Shown here one piece after another: positions 35,037-42,229 of a stretch of DNA of 58,010 bases; the stretch's first letter is position 1; the number at the start of each line of letters is the position of its first letter. Source of the DNA: CAZFQG01 sp964520785 (GTDB taxonomy: Bacteria; Planctomycetota; Planctomycetia; Pirellulales; Thermoguttaceae). The DNA lies in assembly GCA_964520785.1 (NCBI GenBank), contig CAZFQG010000010.1, positions 1 through 58,010 of the forward strand, written 5' to 3'. A program made the translations under genes and the position numbers. The notes beneath the pieces were generated by a model. That model did no database searches. It was given only the letters and a program-made list of their open reading frames with translations, and was not told the origin of the DNA.

Positions 35037-35065
35037 TTGCAGCCCCCTTCTCGCCCGGCTATACT
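35037..35065 (+). promoter_or_regulatory. Sigma70-like promoter for the DUF4838 gene
   Basis: TTGCAG (35037-35042), 17 bases, TATACT (35060-35065), about 60 bases before the ATG at 35127. AGGAG (35117-35120 region) is a ribosome binding site. Confidence 0.55.
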
Positions 35066-35126
35066 GAAGGTTCTCACCAAACCTACCCCCACCACAACCT
35101 ACCACCACCACCACCAGGAGCCTGCC

Positions 35127-37400
35127 ATGCGAATCCTTGTTTCCGTTCTTATCGGCCTATGCTTCACCGGCGTGGTCGCCTGCCCCGCCTTGGGCAACCT
35201 CACCCTCGTCCAGAACGGAGCCTCCGACTACTGCATCGTCGTCCCGGACGAGGCGACCCCGGTCGAAACGACCGCCGCCGGTGAACTCCGAGACTATCTT
35301 CAGAAGGCGACCGGCGCCGAGTTGGGCATCTTTACCGAAAAAGACGCGCCCGGCGATAAGAAGCAACTCCTTGTCGGCGCCACCGCCAAGACGAAACGAC
35401 TGCTCGAACCGGGCCTTCTTGACGACCTCGGCTACGACGGCATCGTTCTGAAGACCGCCGGGGACGACGTCATTCTCGCCGGGCATCCCGTCCGCGGAGC
35501 CCTGTACGCCGTCTACACGTTCCTCGAAGACGTTGCCGGCGTCCGCTGGTGGACTTCTTCGGAGGAGACGGTTCCCCGAGTCGCCGCGCTGAAGGTCGGC
35601 CCGCTCGATAAGGTCTATGCCCCCAGAATCCGTATCCGCGAGTCGTTCTACCGGGACATGTATAATGGCATTTTCGCCGCGCGGAATAAGTGCAACGGCA
35701 ACTCGAACCGTGCCCCGGCCGAATACGGCGGGCACGAGCGGTTCGCCATGTTCGTGCATACGTTCTTCCCGCTGTTGCCGCCGTCGAAGTACTTCGCGGA
35801 GCATCCGGAGTGGTACAGCCTCATCGGCGAGGAACGCCGGCACGAACGCGCCCAGCTCTGCCTGACGAACGGCGCGATGCGCGAGGAACTGACGAAAAAC
35901 GCCCTCGCCGTGCTTCGGAACGACCCCAACGCGGCGATCATCTCCATCAGCCAGAACGACTGGTACGGGAACTGCCAATGCGAAAAATGCAAGGCGGTCG
36001 AGGAGGAGGAAGGCTCGCCCGCCGGATTGATGCTCCGTTTCGTCAATCGCGTGGCGGAGGACATCGAGAAGGAATTTCCGGACGTCTTCGTCGAGACACT
36101 CGCCTACCAGTACACCCGGAAGCCGCCGAAGCATGCCCGTCCGCGCGACAACGTGATCGTCCGGCTCTGTTCCATCGAATGCTGCTTCTCCCAGCCGTTG
36201 GCCACCGGAGACCACAACGTCGCGTTCCGCGAGGACATGGAAGGGTGGAGCGAGATCGCCAAGAAGCTCTATGTATGGGACTATGTGACGAATTTCTCCT
36301 CTTACATGTCGCCCCACCCCAACCTCCGCGTTCTCGCGCCGAACATCCGGTTCTTCGAGAAGAACAACGTGGTGGGTCTCTTCGAGCAGGGAGATTATCA
36401 TGGAAACGTGGGGGATTTCATCCGTCTTCGCGCGTGGCTCTTGGCGAAACTGATGTGGGATTCCAGCCAGGACCCGGAGAAGCTCATCGACGAATTCCTC
36501 ACCGGTTATTACGGCCCGGCCGCCCCTCATCTGCGCGAGTACCTGGATGTCATCAACGACGCCGGCGATGCCTCGGGAATCCATCTCGGGTGTTTCATGA
36601 GCCGCACGCACTCTTACCTTCGCGCCGAGGATCTCGAAAAGGGGGCCGCCGCGTTCGATAAGGCGGTCGAGGCCGTCAAGGACGACCCCGTCCTCGCGAC
36701 GCGGGTGGATCGGGCGAAGATGTCGCTCGACTACGTGCTGCTTCTGCGGCATAAGGAGTTGGAGAGGGTCGCGAAGGCGGCCGGGAAGGAGCCTTTCGTT
36801 CCGCAAAACCCCAAGGCGGCCGCCGAGGCGTTCGTGGCCAGGGCCGAGAAATACAACCTGGACCGGCACGCCGAACACACGCCCTTTAGCGCGTACAAGG
36901 ACTCCTTCCTCCGCCGTTTCCGCGATCCGGCCCCGGTCCCCGAGATGTGCAAGGACCTTCCGGAGTCCGCCTGGGTCGACATCAACGATAATGAGATGCA
37001 TATCGTGCATCAGGGACGGTGGGGGGATATCGTCGACGACCCGAAGGCGAGCGATGGCAAGGCGGTGCGGATGCCCGGCGACCATTACGAATGGGCGACG
37101 AGCTTCCCCGTTGAAGACGGCATGTTCCCGAAGGGCCCGTGGCGTTGCTACGTGGTGGCACGGTGCGAGGCGACCGCGGAGGACGGCCCGGCGATGACGA
37201 TGGGTCTTTACGACTCGAAAGAGAAGAAGGGGGTCGCCCACAAACAGGTCGACGTCGGCGCCGCCACCGGCGACTACCATGTCTACGACTTGGGTACCCA
37301 TGAACTCAGAAGCGGCATGTACTTCTGGATGGCTCCCCCAAAACGCCCCGGCGAAGTCCAGGCGGTCTACGTGGACCGGATATTCCTGATCAAGGAATAG
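35127..37400 (+). CDS. Exported DUF4838 protein (glycosidase-like)
   Basis: The 757-residue protein starts with a signal peptide (MRILVSVLIGLCFTGVVACP). An N-terminal region with TAAGELRDYLQKATGAELGI, then GALYAVYTFLEDVAGVRWW, resembles the non-catalytic N-domain of alpha-glucuronidases (GH67-type) and related glycosidases. The central DUF4838 part contains ISISQNDWYGNCQCEKCKAV and YLV-type segments such as KKLYVWDYVTNFSSYMSP. A C-terminal beta-sandwich-like part follows from about residue 620. It is probably an exported polysaccharide-degrading enzyme, but no activity can be read from the sequence. The open frame reaches 35037; ATG 35127 is chosen for the signal peptide and ribosome binding site. 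Confidence 0.85.
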   Translation: MRILVSVLIGLCFTGVVACPALGNLTLVQNGASDYCIVVPDEATPVETTAAGELRDYLQKATGAELGIFTEKDAPGDKKQLLVGATAKTKRLLEPGLLDDLGYDGIVLKTAGDDVILAGHPVRGALYAVYTFLEDVAGVRWWTSSEETVPRVAALKVGPLDKVYAPRIRIRESFYRDMYNGIFAARNKCNGNSNRAPAEYGGHERFAMFVHTFFPLLPPSKYFAEHPEWYSLIGEERRHERAQLCLTNGAMREELTKNALAVLRNDPNAAIISISQNDWYGNCQCEKCKAVEEEEGSPAGLMLRFVNRVAEDIEKEFPDVFVETLAYQYTRKPPKHARPRDNVIVRLCSIECCFSQPLATGDHNVAFREDMEGWSEIAKKLYVWDYVTNFSSYMSPHPNLRVLAPNIRFFEKNNVVGLFEQGDYHGNVGDFIRLRAWLLAKLMWDSSQDPEKLIDEFLTGYYGPAAPHLREYLDVINDAGDASGIHLGCFMSRTHSYLRAEDLEKGAAAFDKAVEAVKDDPVLATRVDRAKMSLDYVLLLRHKELERVAKAAGKEPFVPQNPKAAAEAFVARAEKYNLDRHAEHTPFSAYKDSFLRRFRDPAPVPEMCKDLPESAWVDINDNEMHIVHQGRWGDIVDDPKASDGKAVRMPGDHYEWATSFPVEDGMFPKGPWRCYVVARCEATAEDGPAMTMGLYDSKEKKGVAHKQVDVGAATGDYHVYDLGTHELRSGMYFWMAPPKRPGEVQAVYVDRIFLIKE

Positions 37401-37417
37401 CCCGGCGCCGTTTACGC

Positions 37418-37441
37418 GCCGCGAATCGGCCGATTCGCGGC
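37418..37441. repeat. Perfect 24-bp palindrome
   Basis: GCCGCGAATCGG followed by its exact reverse complement, 18 bases after the DUF4838 stop codon. A T-containing run (CATCATTTT) follows, so a weak terminator is possible; a protein-binding site is the alternative. Confidence 0.6.
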
Positions 37442-37696
37442 CTTCATCATTTTGAAACGCCGTATAGTGAAGACCTGACCAGCCGTTGCCGTTGGAGGAG
37501 AGCACGGCCTGGACTGTCCGAAGAGGTTACTCCCCGCGGCGCCGCAATTTCGGTTGCCATTTCGGTTTGACGTTGGAAGGGACAGGGTGTATATTCCGAG
37601 ACGTCGAATTCGCGTTGAAGCGGTTTCGACGTCCGGGGCGATTGCGGAAGAAGATGCCAGAAGGGGAACCGATTATACCAATCGGGGAGTTCCAGG

Positions 37697-38896
37697 ATGC
37701 GATGGTTGACGTACGAAGCGCACGATCCGGAGGAGGCTCGGCGGCGGAACGCCGTATTGGCGGCGATGGATCGCTGGTGGGGGGTGTTCGCCCAGAAGCA
37801 AGACGAGCTGAGCNNNNNNNNNNCCTTTTTCGAAGGGACGGCGGACTTTGACGTCATCGAGTGGATGGAGGAGTATCTCAGCCCGGTCCATGCCGATCTG
37901 ATGTGGGAATTCGGCCCGGGAAGCGGCAAGCCGCACCGTCTGACGATCACTCCGGAGACGCAGCGTCATCTCCGCCCACTGGTCCGCGCGCTGCTGGAGC
38001 GTGCGCCGGATTCGCCGTTTTTCGAGTTCACGGCGCACCGCCCGGCCGAATCGCTTCGCCGGTGCGCGTGTACGGTGGCCGAACGCACGGGAAACCCGAT
38101 CGGGTTCGGTTCCATGGCGGTCTTCCCCGGGGAGTTCAACCGCGTCGACGTTACCGGGGTCTTTCCAAAGGGATATCCGGAGGGGGACGGGAATCTCGCC
38201 ATGCACCAGACGTTCATCGCGATCGAATCCCTCGTCGGAGAGGAGATGCTGGATTCCTGGGTGGGAAATATCGACGTGGCCCACGGGCCTTCCGCTCCCG
38301 ACGGTGGGGCGCTCACGGAGTTCCCGCGACGTTTCGAGTTCGTCCGGCAAGAGATCATCGCGGGATTACCGGAAGTACCGCTTCACGCGGCCGATACCGA
38401 GGACGAGCAGTGGTCCAGTTTCGAGCGGGAACCACCGGAGAAGGAGGACTATGCATGTCTCGACGACGTTTTCATCGGCGTGGCCCCCACGCCAAACGTC
38501 GAGTTGCTCAACACGTTCTTCAAGAACATCCCGTTCGACTCCGCTCGATTCTCGCGACGGAACGAGCTGTTCTGTTACGTCAAGTTCGACGGTAAGAAGG
38601 GACTGGAGGAGACGGCGTTCAAGGATCGGGGCGAGTTGGAGGACGCGGTGAACGCGGCGATTCGTCCGGAAGGTTTCGGATGCACGTTTGGCGGCGCAAC
38701 CGGCCGGCGGTATTCGTACGTGTTTCTGGCGGTTACCCGGCGCAAGGAGGCATTCGACCGGATCCGCGCGGTCCTGCAAAAGGGAAACCTCACGAGGCGG
38801 TCCTGGATTCTTTTTTTTGATTCGGAACTCGCCTGGGAATGGATCGGTATCCACTCCGATTCCCCGGCCCCGCCGCTACCGCGGTTCGGTGAGTAA
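37697..38896 (+). CDS. Unknown protein interrupted by an assembly gap
   Basis: About 399 codons, with ten unknown bases inside codons 40-43. I do not recognise a family with confidence. The C-terminal region (VFIGVAPTPNVELLNTFFKN; FCYVKFDGKKGLEETAFKDR; YSYVFLAVTRRKEAFDRIRA) has alternating strands and helices that vaguely recall RraB-like or DUF695-type folds. An acidic, Trp-containing N-terminus MRWLTYEAHDPEEARRRNAV has no signal peptide, so the protein is cytoplasmic. The true gap length is unknown, so the reading frame across it is not proven, although both sides keep the same frame. Confidence 0.7.
   Translation: MRWLTYEAHDPEEARRRNAVLAAMDRWWGVFAQKQDELSXXXXFFEGTADFDVIEWMEEYLSPVHADLMWEFGPGSGKPHRLTITPETQRHLRPLVRALLERAPDSPFFEFTAHRPAESLRRCACTVAERTGNPIGFGSMAVFPGEFNRVDVTGVFPKGYPEGDGNLAMHQTFIAIESLVGEEMLDSWVGNIDVAHGPSAPDGGALTEFPRRFEFVRQEIIAGLPEVPLHAADTEDEQWSSFEREPPEKEDYACLDDVFIGVAPTPNVELLNTFFKNIPFDSARFSRRNELFCYVKFDGKKGLEETAFKDRGELEDAVNAAIRPEGFGCTFGGATGRRYSYVFLAVTRRKEAFDRIRAVLQKGNLTRRSWILFFDSELAWEWIGIHSDSPAPPLPRFGE
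37814..37823. other. Run of ten N bases (assembly gap)
   Basis: Ten undetermined bases inside the gene at 37697-38896. The true distance across may differ. Confidence 0.99.
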
Positions 38897-38916
38897 CTCG
38901 TGCCGGATGGTCGCGC

Positions 38917-38961
38917 GGCCGACCACACGGCCGACCACACGGCCGACCACACGGCCGACCA
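38917..38961. repeat. 12-bp tandem repeat
   Basis: GGCCGACCACAC is repeated 3.75 times with no mismatch. It lies between the 3' ends of two convergent genes (stop codons at 38896 and 38981). The unit length is a multiple of three, but no coding frame uses it. Confidence 0.85.
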
Positions 38962-38980
38962 ACGCGCCGGCCGGCGGCAA

Positions 38981-39286
38981 CTATGGAACCTCGGCCAATT
39001 CGGCCGACTCCAAGCCGTTTTCCTCGCAGAACCGCCGGATCGAATCGGAAGACGGGGACTTCAGGTGAATCCGCAGCGTGCGGTTTCCGACGATCCCCTT
39101 CAGATCATACTTCGATTTGACGCGGATTTTGAAGAAGGGCCTGGCGAACGTGTCGAAGTACTGGATGTCTCCCAAGCGTCCCAAGTGAAACACCAACTCC
39201 TTGGTGATCTCGCGGTCGAACAGCAGTTCCTTAATGAAGGAGCCGTCAAAGCAGTCTTCCACGTCCTTGATCTCGATGACGCGCAT
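38981..39286 (-). CDS. Unknown protein coupled to a cysteine desulfurase
   Basis: This 101-residue protein starts MRVIEIKDVEDCFDGSFIKE. It contains a single conserved-looking block (ELVFHLGRLGDIQYFDTFAR, then PFFKIRVKSKYDLKGIVG) and ends with the acidic SAELAEVP. I do not recognise the family. Its ATG follows the TGA of the cysteine desulfurase directly (TGAATG), so translation is probably coupled and the two proteins may work together. Two Cys are present; a sulfur-acceptor role is possible but only inferred from the neighbour. Confidence 0.72.
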   Translation of the reverse strand: MRVIEIKDVEDCFDGSFIKELLFDREITKELVFHLGRLGDIQYFDTFARPFFKIRVKSKYDLKGIVGNRTLRIHLKSPSSDSIRRFCEENGLESAELAEVP

Positions 39287-40435
39287 TCAGAGTGCTCCGG
39301 AAATATGGCGCACCGCGTCCGCGCAGGCGTCGATCTCCTCGTCGGTCGTGTCGAACGAGGGACTGACGCGGACCGAACCGCGAGGAAACGTGCCGAGGTA
39401 CCGGTGGATCAAAGGGGCGCAATGGAGTCCGCAGCGGACGGAAATTCCGAAGGAATTCTCCAGGATATAGCCGACGTCGCCGGGATCCATGCCCTCGATA
39501 TTGAACGAAACGATCGCGGAGCCGTCGGCCGGCGCGGCGGGATGGAAACGGATCGACGGGTCGTCGCGGAGCGCCTCGCGCAGACGCCGGCAGCAGCGCC
39601 GTTTGTGCGCGCGGATCTCGTCCATGCCCCGACTTTCGATGAACCGTAGTCCGGCCTCCAGCGAGACGACTCCCGGGGTGTTCTGCGTTCCCGCCTCATA
39701 GAAGAGGGGCATTTCCTCGGGCTGAAACGGATAATCGCTACGAATTCCGGTGCCGCCAACCTTGAGGGGACGCAACCGCAATCCTTCGCGGACATAGGCG
39801 CCTCCGATCCCCGGCAAACCGTGGAGTGATTTATGGCCGGTGAACGCGAGAAAGTCGATGTTCATGGCCTCGACGTTGATTGGAACGACTCCGGCGCTTT
39901 GGGCGGCGTCGACGACGAGAGGAATATCGCGTTCGCGCAGCAGTCGCCCGACGGCTTTTACGTCGTTGACCGCCCCGGTGACGTTGGAACAATGATTGAC
40001 GACGACCAGCGCGGTATCGGACCGAAGCACGTCCTGGATGCTTTCCGGCGAAACGGTTCCGGTGCCGTCGCACTCCGCGATGGAAAGGGCGATCTTTCCG
40101 TCGCGTTTCAGCGTCATCAGCGGACGCAGGACGGAGTTGTGTTCGGCCGCGGTGGCGACGACGTGTTTCCCTTCGAGAGCGAGGCCGAATATCGCCAGGT
40201 TGAGCGACTCGGTCGCGCCGGACGTGAAAACGATTCGCCGGGGATCGTCCGCGCCGATCAGACGTGCCAGCCGCGAGCGGCATTGGGAGAAGATGTCTTC
40301 ATCGAAGGAGTCGAATCCCGTCCGGGCTTGCTGGATGGGAACGGACCGGAGGCGTCCCGTGACCGCCCGGACGACTTCATTCGGCTTGGGGAAGCCGGTA
40401 GTCGCGTTATTGAGGTAGATCGTCTTGCTTCCCAT
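39287..40435 (-). CDS. Cysteine desulfurase family protein (class V aminotransferase)
   Basis: This 382-residue PLP enzyme is of the SufS/CsdA group. The PLP-lysine motif is FLAFTGHKSLHGLPG, and VVVNHCSNVTGAVND and VDAAQSAGVVPI are conserved active-site blocks. The catalytic Cys lies in SVRCGLHCAPL. FTSGATESLNLAIFGL completes the cofactor site. It converts cysteine to alanine and passes on sulfur as persulfide, here possibly to the coupled 101-residue protein. It resembles the subfamily found with selenium/sulfur genes rather than the core isc or suf operon; no other iron-sulfur assembly gene is nearby. Confidence 0.92.
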   Translation of the reverse strand: MGSKTIYLNNATTGFPKPNEVVRAVTGRLRSVPIQQARTGFDSFDEDIFSQCRSRLARLIGADDPRRIVFTSGATESLNLAIFGLALEGKHVVATAAEHNSVLRPLMTLKRDGKIALSIAECDGTGTVSPESIQDVLRSDTALVVVNHCSNVTGAVNDVKAVGRLLRERDIPLVVDAAQSAGVVPINVEAMNIDFLAFTGHKSLHGLPGIGGAYVREGLRLRPLKVGGTGIRSDYPFQPEEMPLFYEAGTQNTPGVVSLEAGLRFIESRGMDEIRAHKRRCCRRLREALRDDPSIRFHPAAPADGSAIVSFNIEGMDPGDVGYILENSFGISVRCGLHCAPLIHRYLGTFPRGSVRVSPSFDTTDEEIDACADAVRHISGAL

Positions 40436-40457
40436 CCGCGTCTCGAGTGATACAGGA

Positions 40458-40490
40458 ACGACGGGACGGCGCGGCGCGCCGTCCCGTCGT
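40458..40490. terminator. Strong 13-bp hairpin between operons
   Basis: ACGACGGGACGGC and GCCGTCCCGTCGT form a perfect 13-bp stem with a 7-base loop. It lies just downstream of the V4R-like operon and upstream of the cysteine desulfurase. No T-tract follows on either strand, so it may be a rho-dependent or RNA-stabilising structure. Confidence 0.6.
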
Positions 40491-40540
40491 ATGTTTCCGG
40501 ATTCGAGCGTTATCGGATACGGTTCGTGATCCCGAAGGTC

Positions 40541-41143
40541 TCATGCCTTGGTCACGACGAACTCACCGTACTCGTCGCCGCACTCGATTCCCTTCGTTTG
40601 CTTGCAGACGAACATTCCGAACGGGGCTCCGGTGGGATCGTAGTCGCCGCCGTAGGCGAGGCTCATGAAGGCGGAGCTGACTCCGGAGATCATGTAGGCG
40701 CTGAACTTATCGGAGGCGCCGCACTTGACGACGTCCGCCTCGTAGTAATCGTACGCCCTGACGACCATCTTCTCGCCGGGGATCAGCTCGACGATTTCCG
40801 AATTGGCCCATCCCCACGCGGTGAAGACGGCGTAGGCGCCGTGGAGGATATCCTCCGGGGCCTGCTCGATCATCGGCGCGACGACGGAGTTCCATTCGTC
40901 GGAGGTGATGATCCCGTAGCCGGTGTGGTAACCGCACTCCTGGGCGGCGTTGTACAAGAGATACTCCTTCGCTTCGAGCATCTCCTCGGTCGCCGAGGAG
41001 GTCAGCCTTTGAGCGAAGGAATTCCAGACGTCGGCCGGTAGTTGGGTAACGAGGACGTTGTATCCCTCGATGATCCCGTTGTCGTCCGGCAGAACCTGGA
41101 TCTGCGACATTTGTTCGATGATTCTTCTTCGGTTGATTGCCAT
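40541..41143 (-). CDS. V4R-like (hydrocarbon-binding type) protein A
   Basis: The 200-residue protein begins MAINRRRIIEQMSQIQVLPD. Its C-terminal 150 residues have a pattern that resembles V4R (4-vinyl reductase-like) domains: KEYLLYNAAQECGYHTGYGI near the start of the fold, then VFTAWGWANSEIVELIPGEK, YMISGVSSAFMSLAYGG, and a Cys pair in FVCKQTKGIECGDEYGEF. V4R domains bind small hydrophobic molecules and some carry Cys-bound metal. The family call is from pattern and not certain. It is the third gene of a run with genes at 41148 and 41690, with only 4 bases between it and the previous gene. Confidence 0.68.
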   Translation of the reverse strand: MAINRRRIIEQMSQIQVLPDDNGIIEGYNVLVTQLPADVWNSFAQRLTSSATEEMLEAKEYLLYNAAQECGYHTGYGIITSDEWNSVVAPMIEQAPEDILHGAYAVFTAWGWANSEIVELIPGEKMVVRAYDYYEADVVKCGASDKFSAYMISGVSSAFMSLAYGGDYDPTGAPFGMFVCKQTKGIECGDEYGEFVVTKA

Positions 41144-41147
41144 GGTC

Positions 41148-41678
41148 TTACCTCCTGACGATGCGGAATTTCGAAGTGTCGGCGCCCATCACGATACTCT
41201 GGATCTCGGTGGCGCTGAACGCCCTGTCCGGAGCATCCAGAAGCACCTCGAACATGGCCTCGATGTATCCGGCGGTGACGTAGTTGACCGGCCTATCGTA
41301 CGTGCCCCACTTCTTCATCCAGCCGGCGTCCGTGTGCGAGGCCAGAAGTTCGACTTCGCCGCTCTCTTCTCCGACGTAGATGGGATTCATCTTGCCCAAT
41401 CCCAGCATCGCGTAGTACTCGCTGGCGGTCTCGACCTTCTCCTCCAGGGGCGCGCCCTCGAGGTGCGTGTCGAAGTACCGCCGCAGCATTTTCTTGAAAG
41501 ATTCCCGCGACGACTCCTTCAGCAGCTCCGTCTCGCCGGCGTCGATCGCCAGTTGCGTGTACAGCGTCAGGTAGTGGTGACAGTGCAACACCGTCAGCGT
41601 TCCATTCAGGTAGTGACGCTTCGTCTTGGGGTCGAAGACATGGTCGTATACGACCTCACGAGTCATAATCTCTGCCAT
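41148..41678 (-). CDS. V4R-like (hydrocarbon-binding type) protein B
   Basis: The 176-residue protein contains LTVLHCHHYLTLYTQLAIDA at the start of a helical region, and later ELLASHTDAGWMKKWGTYDR and PVNYVTAGYIEAMFEVLL, which together resemble the V4R fold. The HCHH motif could bind metal or heme. It is the middle gene of a three-gene operon: the upstream small protein at 41690 ends 11 bases earlier and the other V4R-like gene starts 4 bases later. Substrate and reaction unknown. A regulator or sensor of a hydrophobic ligand is a possible role. Confidence 0.68.
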   Translation of the reverse strand: MAEIMTREVVYDHVFDPKTKRHYLNGTLTVLHCHHYLTLYTQLAIDAGETELLKESSRESFKKMLRRYFDTHLEGAPLEEKVETASEYYAMLGLGKMNPIYVGEESGEVELLASHTDAGWMKKWGTYDRPVNYVTAGYIEAMFEVLLDAPDRAFSATEIQSIVMGADTSKFRIVRR

Positions 41679-41689
41679 CGGTGCGCTCC

Positions 41690-41872
41690 TTACTTGAACT
41701 CTTTCTTGATTTCAGTCATTCCCGCTTCGAACTTCTTGATGATCTCCGGGGAATCCGGGATGCTTCCGGCCTGAGCGCTGGGGACGCCTGTCAAAATGGC
41801 CAATCGCATTTTGGCCTTCAGACCACCGAGAGATTCGCTTTCCTTATAGAAAGCTTCCAGCTTCGCAGCCAT
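41690..41872 (-). CDS. Small helical protein in the V4R-like operon
   Basis: From ATG 41872, with GAGGAGAG nine bases upstream, the protein has 60 residues: MAAKLEAFYKESESLGGLKA, then KMRLAILTG and a lysine-rich amphipathic end (KKFEAGMTEIKKEFK). The frame is open to 41899. It is predicted to be a short helical, cytoplasmic protein without signal peptide. It is the first gene of the operon that continues with the two V4R-like proteins, so it may be their partner or regulator. No family recognised. Confidence 0.65.
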   Translation of the reverse strand: MAAKLEAFYKESESLGGLKAKMRLAILTGVPSAQAGSIPDSPEIIKKFEAGMTEIKKEFK

Positions 41873-42229
41873 ATTCTTGTTCTCTCCTCGCGGTTCCAAA
41901 ATCGGCTTGGCGTGATGATGATCTCCTTTCCTTGGACTTGAACAAAATCCTGTTCTATTCTAAGCCGAGCGAAAACGGCCGCGTCGTCCACCACGGAAGG
42001 AAAGAGCGACATTTTGCCACTGTGCCGGCATTGTTTATTACCTGCAACGGTTCTTCCGGCGCCGTGCCCGTTCTCGATTCCCGGTCGCGACGAAGCAGGA
42101 AGGGCTATATCCCCTACAATGCGTACCGCGCGGCGCGAAGCGGAAATCGAGCCGGCAATACGCCGCGTATTCCGATACCGATATCCGGGGCGTTTATCCC
42201 GTTTCTCCCTATCTTGCGGGGGCGAGGCC

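Noticed and set aside
35157..37505. 782-codon open frame antisense to the DUF4838 gene
   Set aside because: Shadow frame; the plus-strand protein has a signal peptide, ribosome binding site and family motifs.
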